Below are positions 34,327-41,892 of a stretch of 64,000 bases of DNA, piece by piece. This stretch comes from Enterocola sp045654205 (GTDB lineage: Bacteria > Bacteroidota > Bacteroidia > Bacteroidales > Paludibacteraceae). Numbering within the stretch: the stretch's first letter is position 1; each line of letters starts with the position of its first letter. The DNA is taken from contig JAZOMZ010000009.1 of NCBI GenBank assembly GCA_045654205.1, positions 1-64,000 of the forward strand, written 5' to 3'. The position numbers were made by a program, and so were the translations under genes. The notes beneath the pieces are model-generated. The model had not been told where the DNA came from, made no database searches, and saw only the letters and a list, made by a program, of their open reading frames with translations.

Positions 34327-36073
34327 TATATAAGGTATAGGTACAAAAAAACTCCCAATGGGAGTTTTTTTTATGCCTTTTAAAATGTGTCATCACTGCA
34401 AGGCGGTTTTCGATGCGAGGGAAGGTGACTGTGCTATTTTCTACAGTGGCAGTTTGGCCTGTGTAGAGTTCTGTTACAACGGTGCCATTAGGAAATGCTC
34501 CACCTAGGTTGATTTTTTCGCCCGCATCTACAGCAAGACGTATTACTAATGTGTCTTTGTCGTTGTAGCGCACACAGGTGTGAGTGTCTATAATGCGTTG
34601 CTTGCCTGTGCCTATTACAGGGTTTGCTTTACGAATATTGCCAAGTTTTTTGTAGTGATTAAATACTTTTTCATCAAAAGAGTCCCAATTCATATCCGAA
34701 CGAAATGCTTGTGCTGCATCTACATTGTATTGTGCATCGCTAAGAGGGCGAAGAGTTTCGTCGCCGTAGAAAATTTGTGCTACACCTGGTGTAAGTAGGA
34801 AAGTGGTAGCGCAGTTTATCATATTATCCATGTCGGCATCTCTGTTGTATGAGTTGTTTAAGTAACTGAATGCGTGCCAGTTTTGATATTTTTGAATACT
34901 ATCTGAGTAGGCTTGCCATGTGTAAACAATGCCGTCTAAATCGCCCGTTTTTGGGAAATAGAAATTTACCATTGAAGAAAAACCTGCTTCGGCGTAGTCT
35001 TCTTTGTAGTCGATACCTGCACGGTCGAAGTCGCCAGTCATGTAGAAATTGTCTGTCCATTTAGATGCTGGGTCTTCTGGGTTATTTGCGCGCCATTTGT
35101 TGAGTGCTGCATTGCAAGCATCAGAAAATTCTTTCCAACGATATGTGCGTGTGTTTTCTACAATGTCGCATCGCATGCCATCTATACCAAATTCTTCTAC
35201 CCATGATGCAATCCATGCTGTAACGTATTGCATTGGACTCCATTTGTGGTCTTTACGTAGTGGCAGAGCAGAAGGGTTAGTCCATGCGTCGTTTTTCTTG
35301 CCTTCTTTTTTCCACTTGTTTTTTAAGAATGTAGGAATTTTTACTGCATTGTTGCTTTCGTCTTTATAGTCTGGCATACCAAAAAGTGTTGCTTCAAGTG
35401 GGTGATTTTCGTCCCAACCTTCGTCTGGCATACGTATCCACTCTCTATCGTACCAGCCTTTCCAATTTAGTCTGTTGGCATAAAAATCGTCGTAACTCCA
35501 TGTTTTTATATGCTCTGCTGCTTCTTGTTCGGTTAGTCCTGTTGGGGCGAAACCATATTGCACTGCATCGAGTAGTGTAGGGTAGCCAGGGTCGTTTATG
35601 TTGGCACCCAACATCACTCTAATACCTTGTGAGTGAAGCAGATTTACAAGTTCACGAAACTCTGCTACTGTGCCGTAGTTTTTGTCTATTTGTGTATAAT
35701 CTAGTGGGTAATATCCATGGTAACCATAGTGAGGGAAATCGTTGATTTCCCCGCTACCAGACATCCAACCGTGTATTTGTTCGTACACGTCTGTCATCCA
35801 TACCACGTCTATGCCAAGGTCTGTGAAATAACCTTGTTTTGCTTTATCTATCATACCTTTGAAGTCGCCTCCATGAAAGGTTGCAGCATTGAGTCTTTCA
35901 CTACCATAGTCGTTTTTACGACCGTAATTTACATCGTTAGTAGAGTCACCATTGGCAAATCTATCTGTGATAACAAAGTAAACAGTGGCATTACCCCAAG
36001 TGAAGTTGTCTTGAGCATTTCCTGCAAGGGCAACAAGAAAAAGCGAAACAAGTGTTAGAAATGTGTTTTTCAT
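34316..36073 (-). CDS. MalS-like GH13 protein with altered catalytic residues (probable pseudo-amylase)
   Basis: This approximately 585-aa protein has a signal peptide (about 1-20) and a GH13 alpha-amylase barrel similar in order of motifs to periplasmic MalS-type amylases. The nucleophile region FGIDGMRCD keeps Asp303. The other conserved regions are altered: region I reads GANIND (156-161) where DVVMNH is expected; region III reads MTGDF, Asp348 where the acid/base Glu is expected; region IV reads YLNNSYNR, with Ser408 and Tyr409 in place of His-Asp. It may bind rather than cut alpha-glucans. The last 20 codons pass through a terminator hairpin. The start at 36073 (MKNTF) fits the signal peptide. 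Confidence 0.78.
   Translation of the reverse strand: MKNTFLTLVSLFLVALAGNAQDNFTWGNATVYFVITDRFANGDSTNDVNYGRKNDYGSERLNAATFHGGDFKGMIDKAKQGYFTDLGIDVVWMTDVYEQIHGWMSGSGEINDFPHYGYHGYYPLDYTQIDKNYGTVAEFRELVNLLHSQGIRVMLGANINDPGYPTLLDAVQYGFAPTGLTEQEAAEHIKTWSYDDFYANRLNWKGWYDREWIRMPDEGWDENHPLEATLFGMPDYKDESNNAVKIPTFLKNKWKKEGKKNDAWTNPSALPLRKDHKWSPMQYVTAWIASWVEEFGIDGMRCDIVENTRTYRWKEFSDACNAALNKWRANNPEDPASKWTDNFYMTGDFDRAGIDYKEDYAEAGFSSMVNFYFPKTGDLDGIVYTWQAYSDSIQKYQNWHAFSYLNNSYNRDADMDNMINCATTFLLTPGVAQIFYGDETLRPLSDAQYNVDAAQAFRSDMNWDSFDEKVFNHYKKLGNIRKANPVIGTGKQRIIDTHTCVRYNDKDTLVIRLAVDAGEKINLGGAFPNGTVVTELYTGQTATVENSTVTFPRIENRLAVMTHFKRHKKNSHWEFFCTYTLYISI
34345..34372. terminator. Bidirectional terminator folD / GH13 gene
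   Basis: The palindrome AAAAAACTCCC-AAT-GGGAGTTTTTT is a typical two-way rho-independent terminator. It lies inside the C-terminal reading frame of the convergent GH13 gene. Confidence 0.88.
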
Positions 36074-36094
36074 GGCAAACAAACAGTATCTTTA

Positions 36095-36766
36095 TCATTT
36101 TCCTACGGTTTGGGCTAAGACAAATTCGTATCTAAGTGGGTTTAATTGCAATAGTTTTAAAATTTCCTCGGCTTTAGCACCACCACGGGTAATGGATTTT
36201 AGCCCATGTCCGGCTGCATATAGGTTTACGTTTTCTGCATATCCAGCCGCATCCATGCCCCAAAGTATGCGTTGTCTTTCTAGGAGCATTTCGCTTTGGC
36301 TATCATAGGGTAACATGTCTGCTATATAAGCAATGTTTAGCGAAGCGGTGTTGGCAAAGTCTTGAAGCGTAGCCAAATGACGATAATCGCCCTCAACCTT
36401 GCGAATTAGGGTGTTGGTTTTAGCATCGTAAAGATACACACCGCTTTCAAGGAATGCGTAGGTTTGAATAGGGTATAGCGCAAGAGCAGAAGGAGCGGTA
36501 AGGTGACCATCTGCGCGGTTAATTCCAGCTGCTGCCCAAAGCACGCCAGAAAGTTCTTCAAGGGTAAGTGGCTCATTGGCATAGTCGCGAGAAGATTTGC
36601 GATTCCAAAGCGCCTCATTGATGCTTGCACCACCTTGTTTGCTAGGAGTTTGCAGTTGGATAGTTTCACCCGCCACAACAGGAGTTTGAGGTGCTTTTTC
36701 TGTTTCTGCTATGCTACAACTTGCCATTATTGCCATAATACTTAAGTAAATAAATGTCTTTTTCAT
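36095..36766 (-). CDS. SagB/ThcOx-type nitroreductase lipoprotein
   Basis: This 223-aa protein has a signal peptide with lipobox MAIMASC (Cys17) and an FMN-dependent nitroreductase fold of the SagB/ThcOx group: WNRKSSRDYANEPLTLEELSGVLWAAAGINR (about 53-83), APSALALYPIQTYAFL near 91-106, and the C-terminal PLRYEFVLAQTVG. The substrate is unknown. An exported, lipid-anchored location is unusual for nitroreductases but common among Bacteroidales versions. It is just upstream of, and may be co-transcribed with, the GH13 gene 21 bp away. Confidence 0.8.
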   Translation of the reverse strand: MKKTFIYLSIMAIMASCSIAETEKAPQTPVVAGETIQLQTPSKQGGASINEALWNRKSSRDYANEPLTLEELSGVLWAAAGINRADGHLTAPSALALYPIQTYAFLESGVYLYDAKTNTLIRKVEGDYRHLATLQDFANTASLNIAYIADMLPYDSQSEMLLERQRILWGMDAAGYAENVNLYAAGHGLKSITRGGAKAEEILKLLQLNPLRYEFVLAQTVGK

Positions 36767-36870
36767 GAGTTGATAGATATTTTGATAAATTTATCCAACT
36801 AAGTTAGTAAAAAATTATGTTTATTTAGTTCTTGGTGGATAAAATTAAAAAAAACTTTGAGATTTCATAG

Positions 36871-36954
36871 TAATTAAAATTGCTACGAGAGTATAATAAT
36901 TTTACTCAGCAACAAGTAGCAAATTTCTTAGGAATTCAGAGATCTACATACGCA
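36871..36954 (+). pseudogene. Decayed XRE-type helix-turn-helix fragment
   Basis: The plus strand codes for LKLLREYNN followed by FTQQQVANFLGIQRSTY, a near-perfect match to the helix-turn-helix of Cro/C1-type regulators. In-frame stops occur directly before it and no start is available. The frame runs over the 3' end of the convergent cation-efflux gene, so the rest of the regulator is missing. It is best read as a remnant left by a deletion. Confidence 0.6.
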
Positions 36955-37861
36955 TTTCTTTTTCGTAGTTTATTGGTTCCATATGGATGCCAATATGGGT
37001 GCTTTCGCCAAACTCTGCTTTTAGGGCATGTTCAATTTTCTTTGTGATTTTATGTGCCTCATTTAGCGAAAGATTGCCATCCATTCTAATGTGAAATTCT
37101 ATGGCAATGTTGCTACCGATGTGTCTGGTTTTTAGGTTGTGAGGAGATTTTACTTCTGAGAATGAATTTATGATAGTTAAGATTTTCTCTTGTGTTTTCT
37201 TTGGCAAAGATTTTTCTAGAAGTTCTTCAAGGCTCGCTTTTATAAGTTGCATAGATACTTTAAAAATAAATATACTCACCACAAATGCTGCAATAGGGTC
37301 TAAAACTCTCCATTTACCACCCAAAAATATGGCTCCGGCAATACCAACCAAGGTGCAAATAGAAGAAAGTGCATCGCTTCTGTGGTGCCAAGCGTTTGCC
37401 ATCACGGCGTTTGAGTTTAGATTTTTGCCTTTGTAAACGGTGTAATGGTATAAACCCTCTTTCATTAAAATAGAAACTCCTGCTGCTATAAGCGCTATCA
37501 TGCTTGGAGAGGAAATTTCTTTGCCGTGATAGAAATCTGCCACACTGTGAAGTGAACTTAAGTGTATTTTTAAACCTACGGCAAACAAAACAAAGCCTAT
37601 AACTGTAGTTGCAAGTGTTTCGTATTTGCCGTGTCCGTAGTGGTGGTCTTCATCTTTTGGTTTGCTAGAAACTCTCACAAACAGTAGTACAACAATATCT
37701 GTGATAAAGTCTGAAAGTGAATGCACTGCGTCTGCTATCATTGCGGCACTATTGCCCACAAATCCTGCTATAAACTTAAAAACAAGCAACAAGAAATTTA
37801 CAAAACTTCCCCAAAGTGTTACTTTATAGATTTCTTTTTCGCGATTAACTTCTTTTGTCAT
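36944..37861 (-). CDS. Cation diffusion facilitator transporter
   Basis: This 305-aa inner-membrane protein exports divalent metals (zinc, iron, manganese or cobalt) by proton antiport. It has about six membrane segments with the metal-site pattern AMIADAVHSLSDFITD (about 39-54) and ANAWHHRSDALSSI (about 156-169), followed by a cytoplasmic domain (about 210-300) with HIGIHMEP near the end. The remnant of a WYL regulator ends 11 bp upstream, so the two were probably once one operon. Confidence 0.9.
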   Translation of the reverse strand: MTKEVNREKEIYKVTLWGSFVNFLLLVFKFIAGFVGNSAAMIADAVHSLSDFITDIVVLLFVRVSSKPKDEDHHYGHGKYETLATTVIGFVLFAVGLKIHLSSLHSVADFYHGKEISSPSMIALIAAGVSILMKEGLYHYTVYKGKNLNSNAVMANAWHHRSDALSSICTLVGIAGAIFLGGKWRVLDPIAAFVVSIFIFKVSMQLIKASLEELLEKSLPKKTQEKILTIINSFSEVKSPHNLKTRHIGSNIAIEFHIRMDGNLSLNEAHKITKKIEHALKAEFGESTHIGIHMEPINYEKEMRM

Positions 37862-37872
37862 GGTAATAATAA

Positions 37873-37990
37873 TTAATTGTCGTATTTTCCTAGCATTTTT
37901 CTTATAGTAGCAGAAGCTTCTTCACGAAGAGACTGAGGCTCAAGCACTTCTATATCTGTGTCATTGCTTAAGATTTCTGACCATAACTGA
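37873..37990 (-). pseudogene. C-terminal fragment of a WYL-domain regulator
   Basis: The minus strand codes for EILSNDTDIEVLEPQSLR and continues to GKYDN and a TAA stop at 37873. Over 35 residues 27 match the C-terminus of the WYL regulator at 7014-7925. Upstream in frame there are a few more codons and then a stop, so only the tail is left. It ends 11 bp before the cation-efflux gene. Confidence 0.75.
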
Positions 37991-38010
37991 AAAATCTTAT
38001 AAACACAAAT

Positions 38011-38130
38011 TTAAATAAAGTTTTCTGAACTACAAAATTCAAGCAGATAACTCAAATTGCCATTTCCCATGTGTTCCAAACAATATGGCGACACTTCTAT
38101 CTGGTTTGTAATAAGAGGCACTTTGTTTAC
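38011..38130 (-). pseudogene. Fragment of an aldo/keto reductase (YdhF-like)
   Basis: The minus strand codes for about 40 residues, including PLITNQIEVSPYCLEHMGN and a following LSYLLEF, before a stop at 38011. The TNQ(I/V)E(V/I)SP pattern and following G-N-L match the middle of YdhF-type aldo/keto reductases. The parts before and after it are missing. It is wedged between the malQ terminator and the WYL fragment, which marks this 327-bp gap as a deletion scar. Confidence 0.6.
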
Positions 38131-38132
38131 AC

Positions 38133-38168
38133 AAAAAAAGAGTGACTCACAAGTGAATCACTCTTTCT
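38133..38168 (-). terminator. malQ terminator
   Basis: The stem AGAGTGA-TTCAC / GTGA-GTCACTCT on the minus strand is followed by a run of seven T, about 20 nt after the malQ stop. Confidence 0.85.
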
Positions 38169-38188
38169 GTTATGAAGTGTATTAAAAA

Positions 38189-40888
38189 TTACATTTTCAC
38201 AGAACGGCCAGAGTTGATGGTCATTTGAAGCATTTTTTCGTTTAGCTCTGTTAGACCAAGAAGTTCTTCTACGTTTTTGTGCATTCTGTAGCACCAGAAG
38301 TGGTGAGGGTCTGCAGGAATGTTGATACGTTCTTCTTCGCAGTTTGCTCTTCTGTTTTCGCCGTCGATAGAAATCCAATCTTGGAATGGAAGGATTACTA
38401 GCATAGCAGGAGAGTATAAGTGACGGTTAAGAATTTTTTCGCAAATCCATGGCTCGCAGTCTTCTGGAGCGCCGCCCCATTCACCTAAAATATGGTTATA
38501 GTAACGTTGTGTTAAGCCCATATCTTCTTTCCACCATCCACGGATAGGAGACATATCGTGAGTAGATGTGGTACAAACAGATAGATAAGGAACACCGTCC
38601 ATATAAACGAATTCTTGAGTTGGATCTTTTGGCATACGGTCTATTTCTAGAGACAGCATATAAAGATTTCTCATAACGTCTGGCACACAAGCAGGAATCA
38701 TACCTAGGTCTTCTGCACAAACAAGCATGTCTGTGGCGCGGATTAGAGCAGGAAGTTTCTTCATGGCTTGTTCTGCCCAGAATTGGTTGTGACGTTCGTA
38801 GAAGAAGTGGTTGTAAAGTCTATTTAGAGCGTCTTTAGCACCCCAATCTAGTTCGCGGAATGAATATGTTTCTTGGAACGCAATACGTGGGTGGAATTTA
38901 CCTTTTTGTTTTTGGTCTTCAATAAATAATACTTCGCAATATAGGCTTAAAATCTCGTTGTAGAATGCGCTATTTAGTTCTAGAATTTCAGAATTGTTTC
39001 TAGCATAGCTTTCTAGTTGGCGTTGTGTTTTAAATTCTTCTTTGAAGCGATATGTGCCTGCAGTAACTAGTTCTAGGTATCTGCTCATTACTTCTGGAGC
39101 TCTGTCGCCAAATTTTTCGTAAAGCATGTGTTCACGAATATATGGGTTTACCATACGGTGATAGTCGAACCAAGTGCCAAAGCCTTTGATTTCGTCTTCT
39201 GTAAATGGAAGAGCAGGGTCGAAGTAGCCAAGAAGACCTTGAACATCGCCGCCATTCATACGCCAAATTCTGAAGAAACCAAGTACGTGGTCGATACGAT
39301 ATACTTGGAAGTATGTTGCCATTTTTTGGAAGCGTTTTTTCCACCATAGGTAGCCATCGCGTTCCATTTCTTCCCAGTTGTATGTTGGGAAACCCCAGTT
39401 TTGACCTGTTTTTGAGAATGGATCTGGTGGAGCACCCGCTTGGCTATCAAGGTTGAATAGTTCTGGTTCCATCCATGCTTCCACACTTTCTGGGCTAATA
39501 CCAATAGGAATATCGCCTTTTACAACAACATTGTTTTGTTTAGCATATTCTGTTGCTGCTAAAAGTTGTAGGTGAGCATTGTATTGTAGGTATAGGTGAA
39601 GATTTACATCTTCTTTTGTTTTTGCATCGGTAAACAATTTGCCAACTTTAGTTTTGTTGTATACGCTAAAGTCGTCCCATGTGCGGAAATTGCAATTGTT
39701 GTATTTATCTCTTAAATAACAGAATGCTGCGTATGGATATAACCATTCTTTATTTTCTGATAAGAATTTTTTGTATCCAGCTGAAGCTAATACTTTAGCA
39801 CCTTCTTGTTTGTAGATAAGGTTGAAGTATTCCCATTTTGCAGCTGTTACTTCTTGGTATTTAACTGTTGGAGAAGCGTTGAATTCTTTTTGTAGAGCAT
39901 AGAATTCTTGCATTTTAGCTTCATCTTTTAAAAGACCAAGTTCGAAGATATTGATATAAATAGGGTGTAGCGCCATCACAGTGATGCTACTATATGGATA
40001 TGAGTCAGCATTTGTTCTAAAACGAGTTGTATCTGTGATAGGTAGTGTTTGAATTACTCTTTGACCAGTAAGTTTTGCCCAATCTGACATAAGTTTAAGG
40101 TCTGAGAATTCACCTACACCAAAGCTATTGTGTGTACGTAATGAAAATACTGGAATAGAAACACCAGCACATTTAAATGCAGGAATGCTATAACGGAAAA
40201 CTTCGTCGTTGCGTTGGTAAATAGTATTTTCTTCAACATCAAATAAATTTAATGTTCTATTGTCGCCATATTCCCAAGAAACAGCTGTTTTGGTTTTTGC
40301 ATTGTATAGAACGTATTTATATTCTATTACACCTTCGTTGCCTCTAAGTGCTAAAGCACCTTTCCAAAGTGGAAATTCTGCGTCAGAAAGTACCAATGCA
40401 TTTGTTGTGTCCCAGTTGCCTAGAGAATCGCAGCTACCAACTACGGCAATGCTTAAACCGTCTTCTACACGAGGAGCGCTAATGCTAAATTGAATAACTT
40501 TGTCTGCTTTTACTGCTGCTTGTTTTTTACCTTTAGAAGTTCTTAAGATTAGGCCTTCGGTGAATGCAGAAGAGTAGAATGTTTTATCTTCTCCGTTGCT
40601 TCTCCATGTGTCGTGTAAAATGTAGTTGTTTTTACCTGCCACTGCAGAAAATGCTCTATCTGTGAAGTATTCACTTGTGTATGTTTTATTATCGTTTAAG
40701 ATAATATAATTGTAAGTGAATTTCTTTGTAGAATTTACTTCTACTTCCAATGACCAATTGCCATCTTCTTCATACTTCATAGCTAAGGCTTTGGCGTTTA
40801 CGTTAGAGCCTAACTCTTCAGCAGAGCCTACCACAAACAAGTTTTGTCCCCAACTTGTGCGGTAATTGATTTTAAATGTAATTTTCAT
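38189..40888 (-). CDS. malQ: 4-alpha-glucanotransferase (GH77) with two N-terminal CBM20 domains
   Basis: This 899-aa enzyme moves glucan chains between maltodextrins. Two starch-binding CBM20 modules occupy about 1-120 (FKINYRTSWGQNLFVVGS near the start) and 130-235 (VVGSCDSLGNWDT). The GH77 barrel follows from about 255, with SYPYSSITVMALHPIY near 296, YRIDHVLGFFRIWRM carrying the nucleophile Asp near 548, and EDLGMIPACVPDVM with the acid/base Glu near 725. The size and architecture match Bacteroides enzymes. A -7 box lies at 40948-40941. Confidence 0.95.
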   Translation of the reverse strand: MKITFKINYRTSWGQNLFVVGSAEELGSNVNAKALAMKYEEDGNWSLEVEVNSTKKFTYNYIILNDNKTYTSEYFTDRAFSAVAGKNNYILHDTWRSNGEDKTFYSSAFTEGLILRTSKGKKQAAVKADKVIQFSISAPRVEDGLSIAVVGSCDSLGNWDTTNALVLSDAEFPLWKGALALRGNEGVIEYKYVLYNAKTKTAVSWEYGDNRTLNLFDVEENTIYQRNDEVFRYSIPAFKCAGVSIPVFSLRTHNSFGVGEFSDLKLMSDWAKLTGQRVIQTLPITDTTRFRTNADSYPYSSITVMALHPIYINIFELGLLKDEAKMQEFYALQKEFNASPTVKYQEVTAAKWEYFNLIYKQEGAKVLASAGYKKFLSENKEWLYPYAAFCYLRDKYNNCNFRTWDDFSVYNKTKVGKLFTDAKTKEDVNLHLYLQYNAHLQLLAATEYAKQNNVVVKGDIPIGISPESVEAWMEPELFNLDSQAGAPPDPFSKTGQNWGFPTYNWEEMERDGYLWWKKRFQKMATYFQVYRIDHVLGFFRIWRMNGGDVQGLLGYFDPALPFTEDEIKGFGTWFDYHRMVNPYIREHMLYEKFGDRAPEVMSRYLELVTAGTYRFKEEFKTQRQLESYARNNSEILELNSAFYNEILSLYCEVLFIEDQKQKGKFHPRIAFQETYSFRELDWGAKDALNRLYNHFFYERHNQFWAEQAMKKLPALIRATDMLVCAEDLGMIPACVPDVMRNLYMLSLEIDRMPKDPTQEFVYMDGVPYLSVCTTSTHDMSPIRGWWKEDMGLTQRYYNHILGEWGGAPEDCEPWICEKILNRHLYSPAMLVILPFQDWISIDGENRRANCEEERINIPADPHHFWCYRMHKNVEELLGLTELNEKMLQMTINSGRSVKM

Positions 40889-40940
40889 AAAAATGAAATT
40901 ATTTGTGAGTGTTTCTATTATGTAGTTTAAATATACTGAG

Positions 40941-40948
40941 CAAATGTA
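40941..40948 (-). promoter_or_regulatory. malQ promoter -7 box
   Basis: TACATTTG on the minus strand matches TAnnTTTG, about 53 nt before the malQ ATG. Confidence 0.45.
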
Positions 40949-40989
40949 CTATAAAAATTTATAACTATGAAATATAAATGTAACAAAAA

Positions 40990-41021
40990 TGGGCTACATT
41001 AAACAAATTTAAGGTAGCCCA
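40990..41021 (-). terminator. Terminator downstream of the exported protein at 41051
   Basis: The stem TGGGCTAC / GTAGCCCA with a loop of about 16 nt is followed on the minus strand by TTTTTG. It separates this gene from the malQ promoter. Confidence 0.7.
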
Positions 41022-41050
41022 AACATATTATACAAATTTTAATTGTTGTT

Positions 41051-41884
41051 TTAATTATTCCTAACGTCTACGTCAGATTTATATTCCCAAAATTTTCTAT
41101 TCTCTTTCAGTATGTCTATACTAAAATCTGGACCATAATACTGGTAAAGTCCTTTCATTGATGGTTCTTCTGGCGAAAGGTGGTCGAATACAAATTCATT
41201 TTTTTCTGAATTGAATACCAAACTCATATTTGCCATATTTGAATATTCAAAAACCATTCTTGAAAGAGTTTTATTTTCTTTTTTGAAAACTTTTTCTCCA
41301 AAAGTAGGGCGTTTCTTTTCCAAACTAAGCACTTCTATTACCTTTACTTTTGAAATATTATTGTATGTGGAATATCCAAGAAGTAGGTAGTCACCTTTCC
41401 ACGGAATGATATTATAGTAAAGAGCTCCATACCAGTTTTTTGAGTTATATGTCTTATTTTCAGTAGGTTTAAATGCTTCTTTTGAGGAAACTGACCATGC
41501 TTTTACTTTTGGTTTTTTCTTGTTTGAATTTTTTATTATAATAGTTTCATATCCAAAAGCATTGTCTTGTAATTTATAATTCCAAGAAATAATTTTTAGT
41601 TTACTATCTGGCGAAATTACACTTCCTATTCTGCCACAGCCCAATGTTATTTTATAAAAATTTGAATCAGTTTCTGCAAACTCCAATACTTCTTGTCTAA
41701 TTTTTTCATTTATAGAGTAGGTGATGCTGTCATTTTCTGATAAATCTATTTCGTTGAAATATGAGTTTAGTTTATCGCTAACGGTCACTGAGCCTGTCGA
41801 CGTATTGACGACCGAAGGGAGTAGCGTGCCCGCGTTTGCTATTAATGCAACAAAAAAAGATATAATTATTAAAAGCTTTCTCAT
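41051..41884 (-). CDS. Exported protein of unknown function
   Basis: This 277-aa protein has a signal peptide (RKLLIIISFFVALIANA, cleavage near 18) and a mainly beta-strand mature part that I do not assign to a family; phrases such as YWGALYYNIIPWKGDYLLLGY and ENEFVFDHLSPEEPSMKGLYQYYG are reminiscent of periplasmic proteins of Bacteroidales. Directly after the signal peptide, residues 18-36 (GTLLPSVV through STGSVTV) are encoded by a GC-rich repeat-like segment. The start of the gene follows ygiQ by 8 bp in the same direction. Confidence 0.65.
   Translation of the reverse strand: MRKLLIIISFFVALIANAGTLLPSVVNTSTGSVTVSDKLNSYFNEIDLSENDSITYSINEKIRQEVLEFAETDSNFYKITLGCGRIGSVISPDSKLKIISWNYKLQDNAFGYETIIIKNSNKKKPKVKAWSVSSKEAFKPTENKTYNSKNWYGALYYNIIPWKGDYLLLGYSTYNNISKVKVIEVLSLEKKRPTFGEKVFKKENKTLSRMVFEYSNMANMSLVFNSEKNEFVFDHLSPEEPSMKGLYQYYGPDFSIDILKENRKFWEYKSDVDVRNN
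41776..41834. repeat. GC-rich REP-like element inside the coding sequence
   Basis: The plus strand holds CGGTCACTGAGCCTGTCGA followed by GACGACCGAAGGGAGTAGCG and a GC-rich end. GTCACTGAGCCTGTCGA is a sequence I know as a dispersed repeat in Bacteroidota genomes. The composition is clearly unlike the AT-rich gene around it, and it adds residues in frame. Confidence 0.5.
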
Positions 41885-41892
41885 AAATAATT

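Noticed and set aside
35049..35369. A 106-codon plus-strand frame inside the GH13 gene and similar long opposite-strand frames
   Set aside because: Composition follows the real gene on the other strand; no recognisable domain or start.
36784..36795. 12-bp palindrome GATAAATTTATC upstream of the nitroreductase gene as an operator
   Set aside because: An AT-rich palindrome of this length is expected by chance in this genome and no promoter box is aligned with it.
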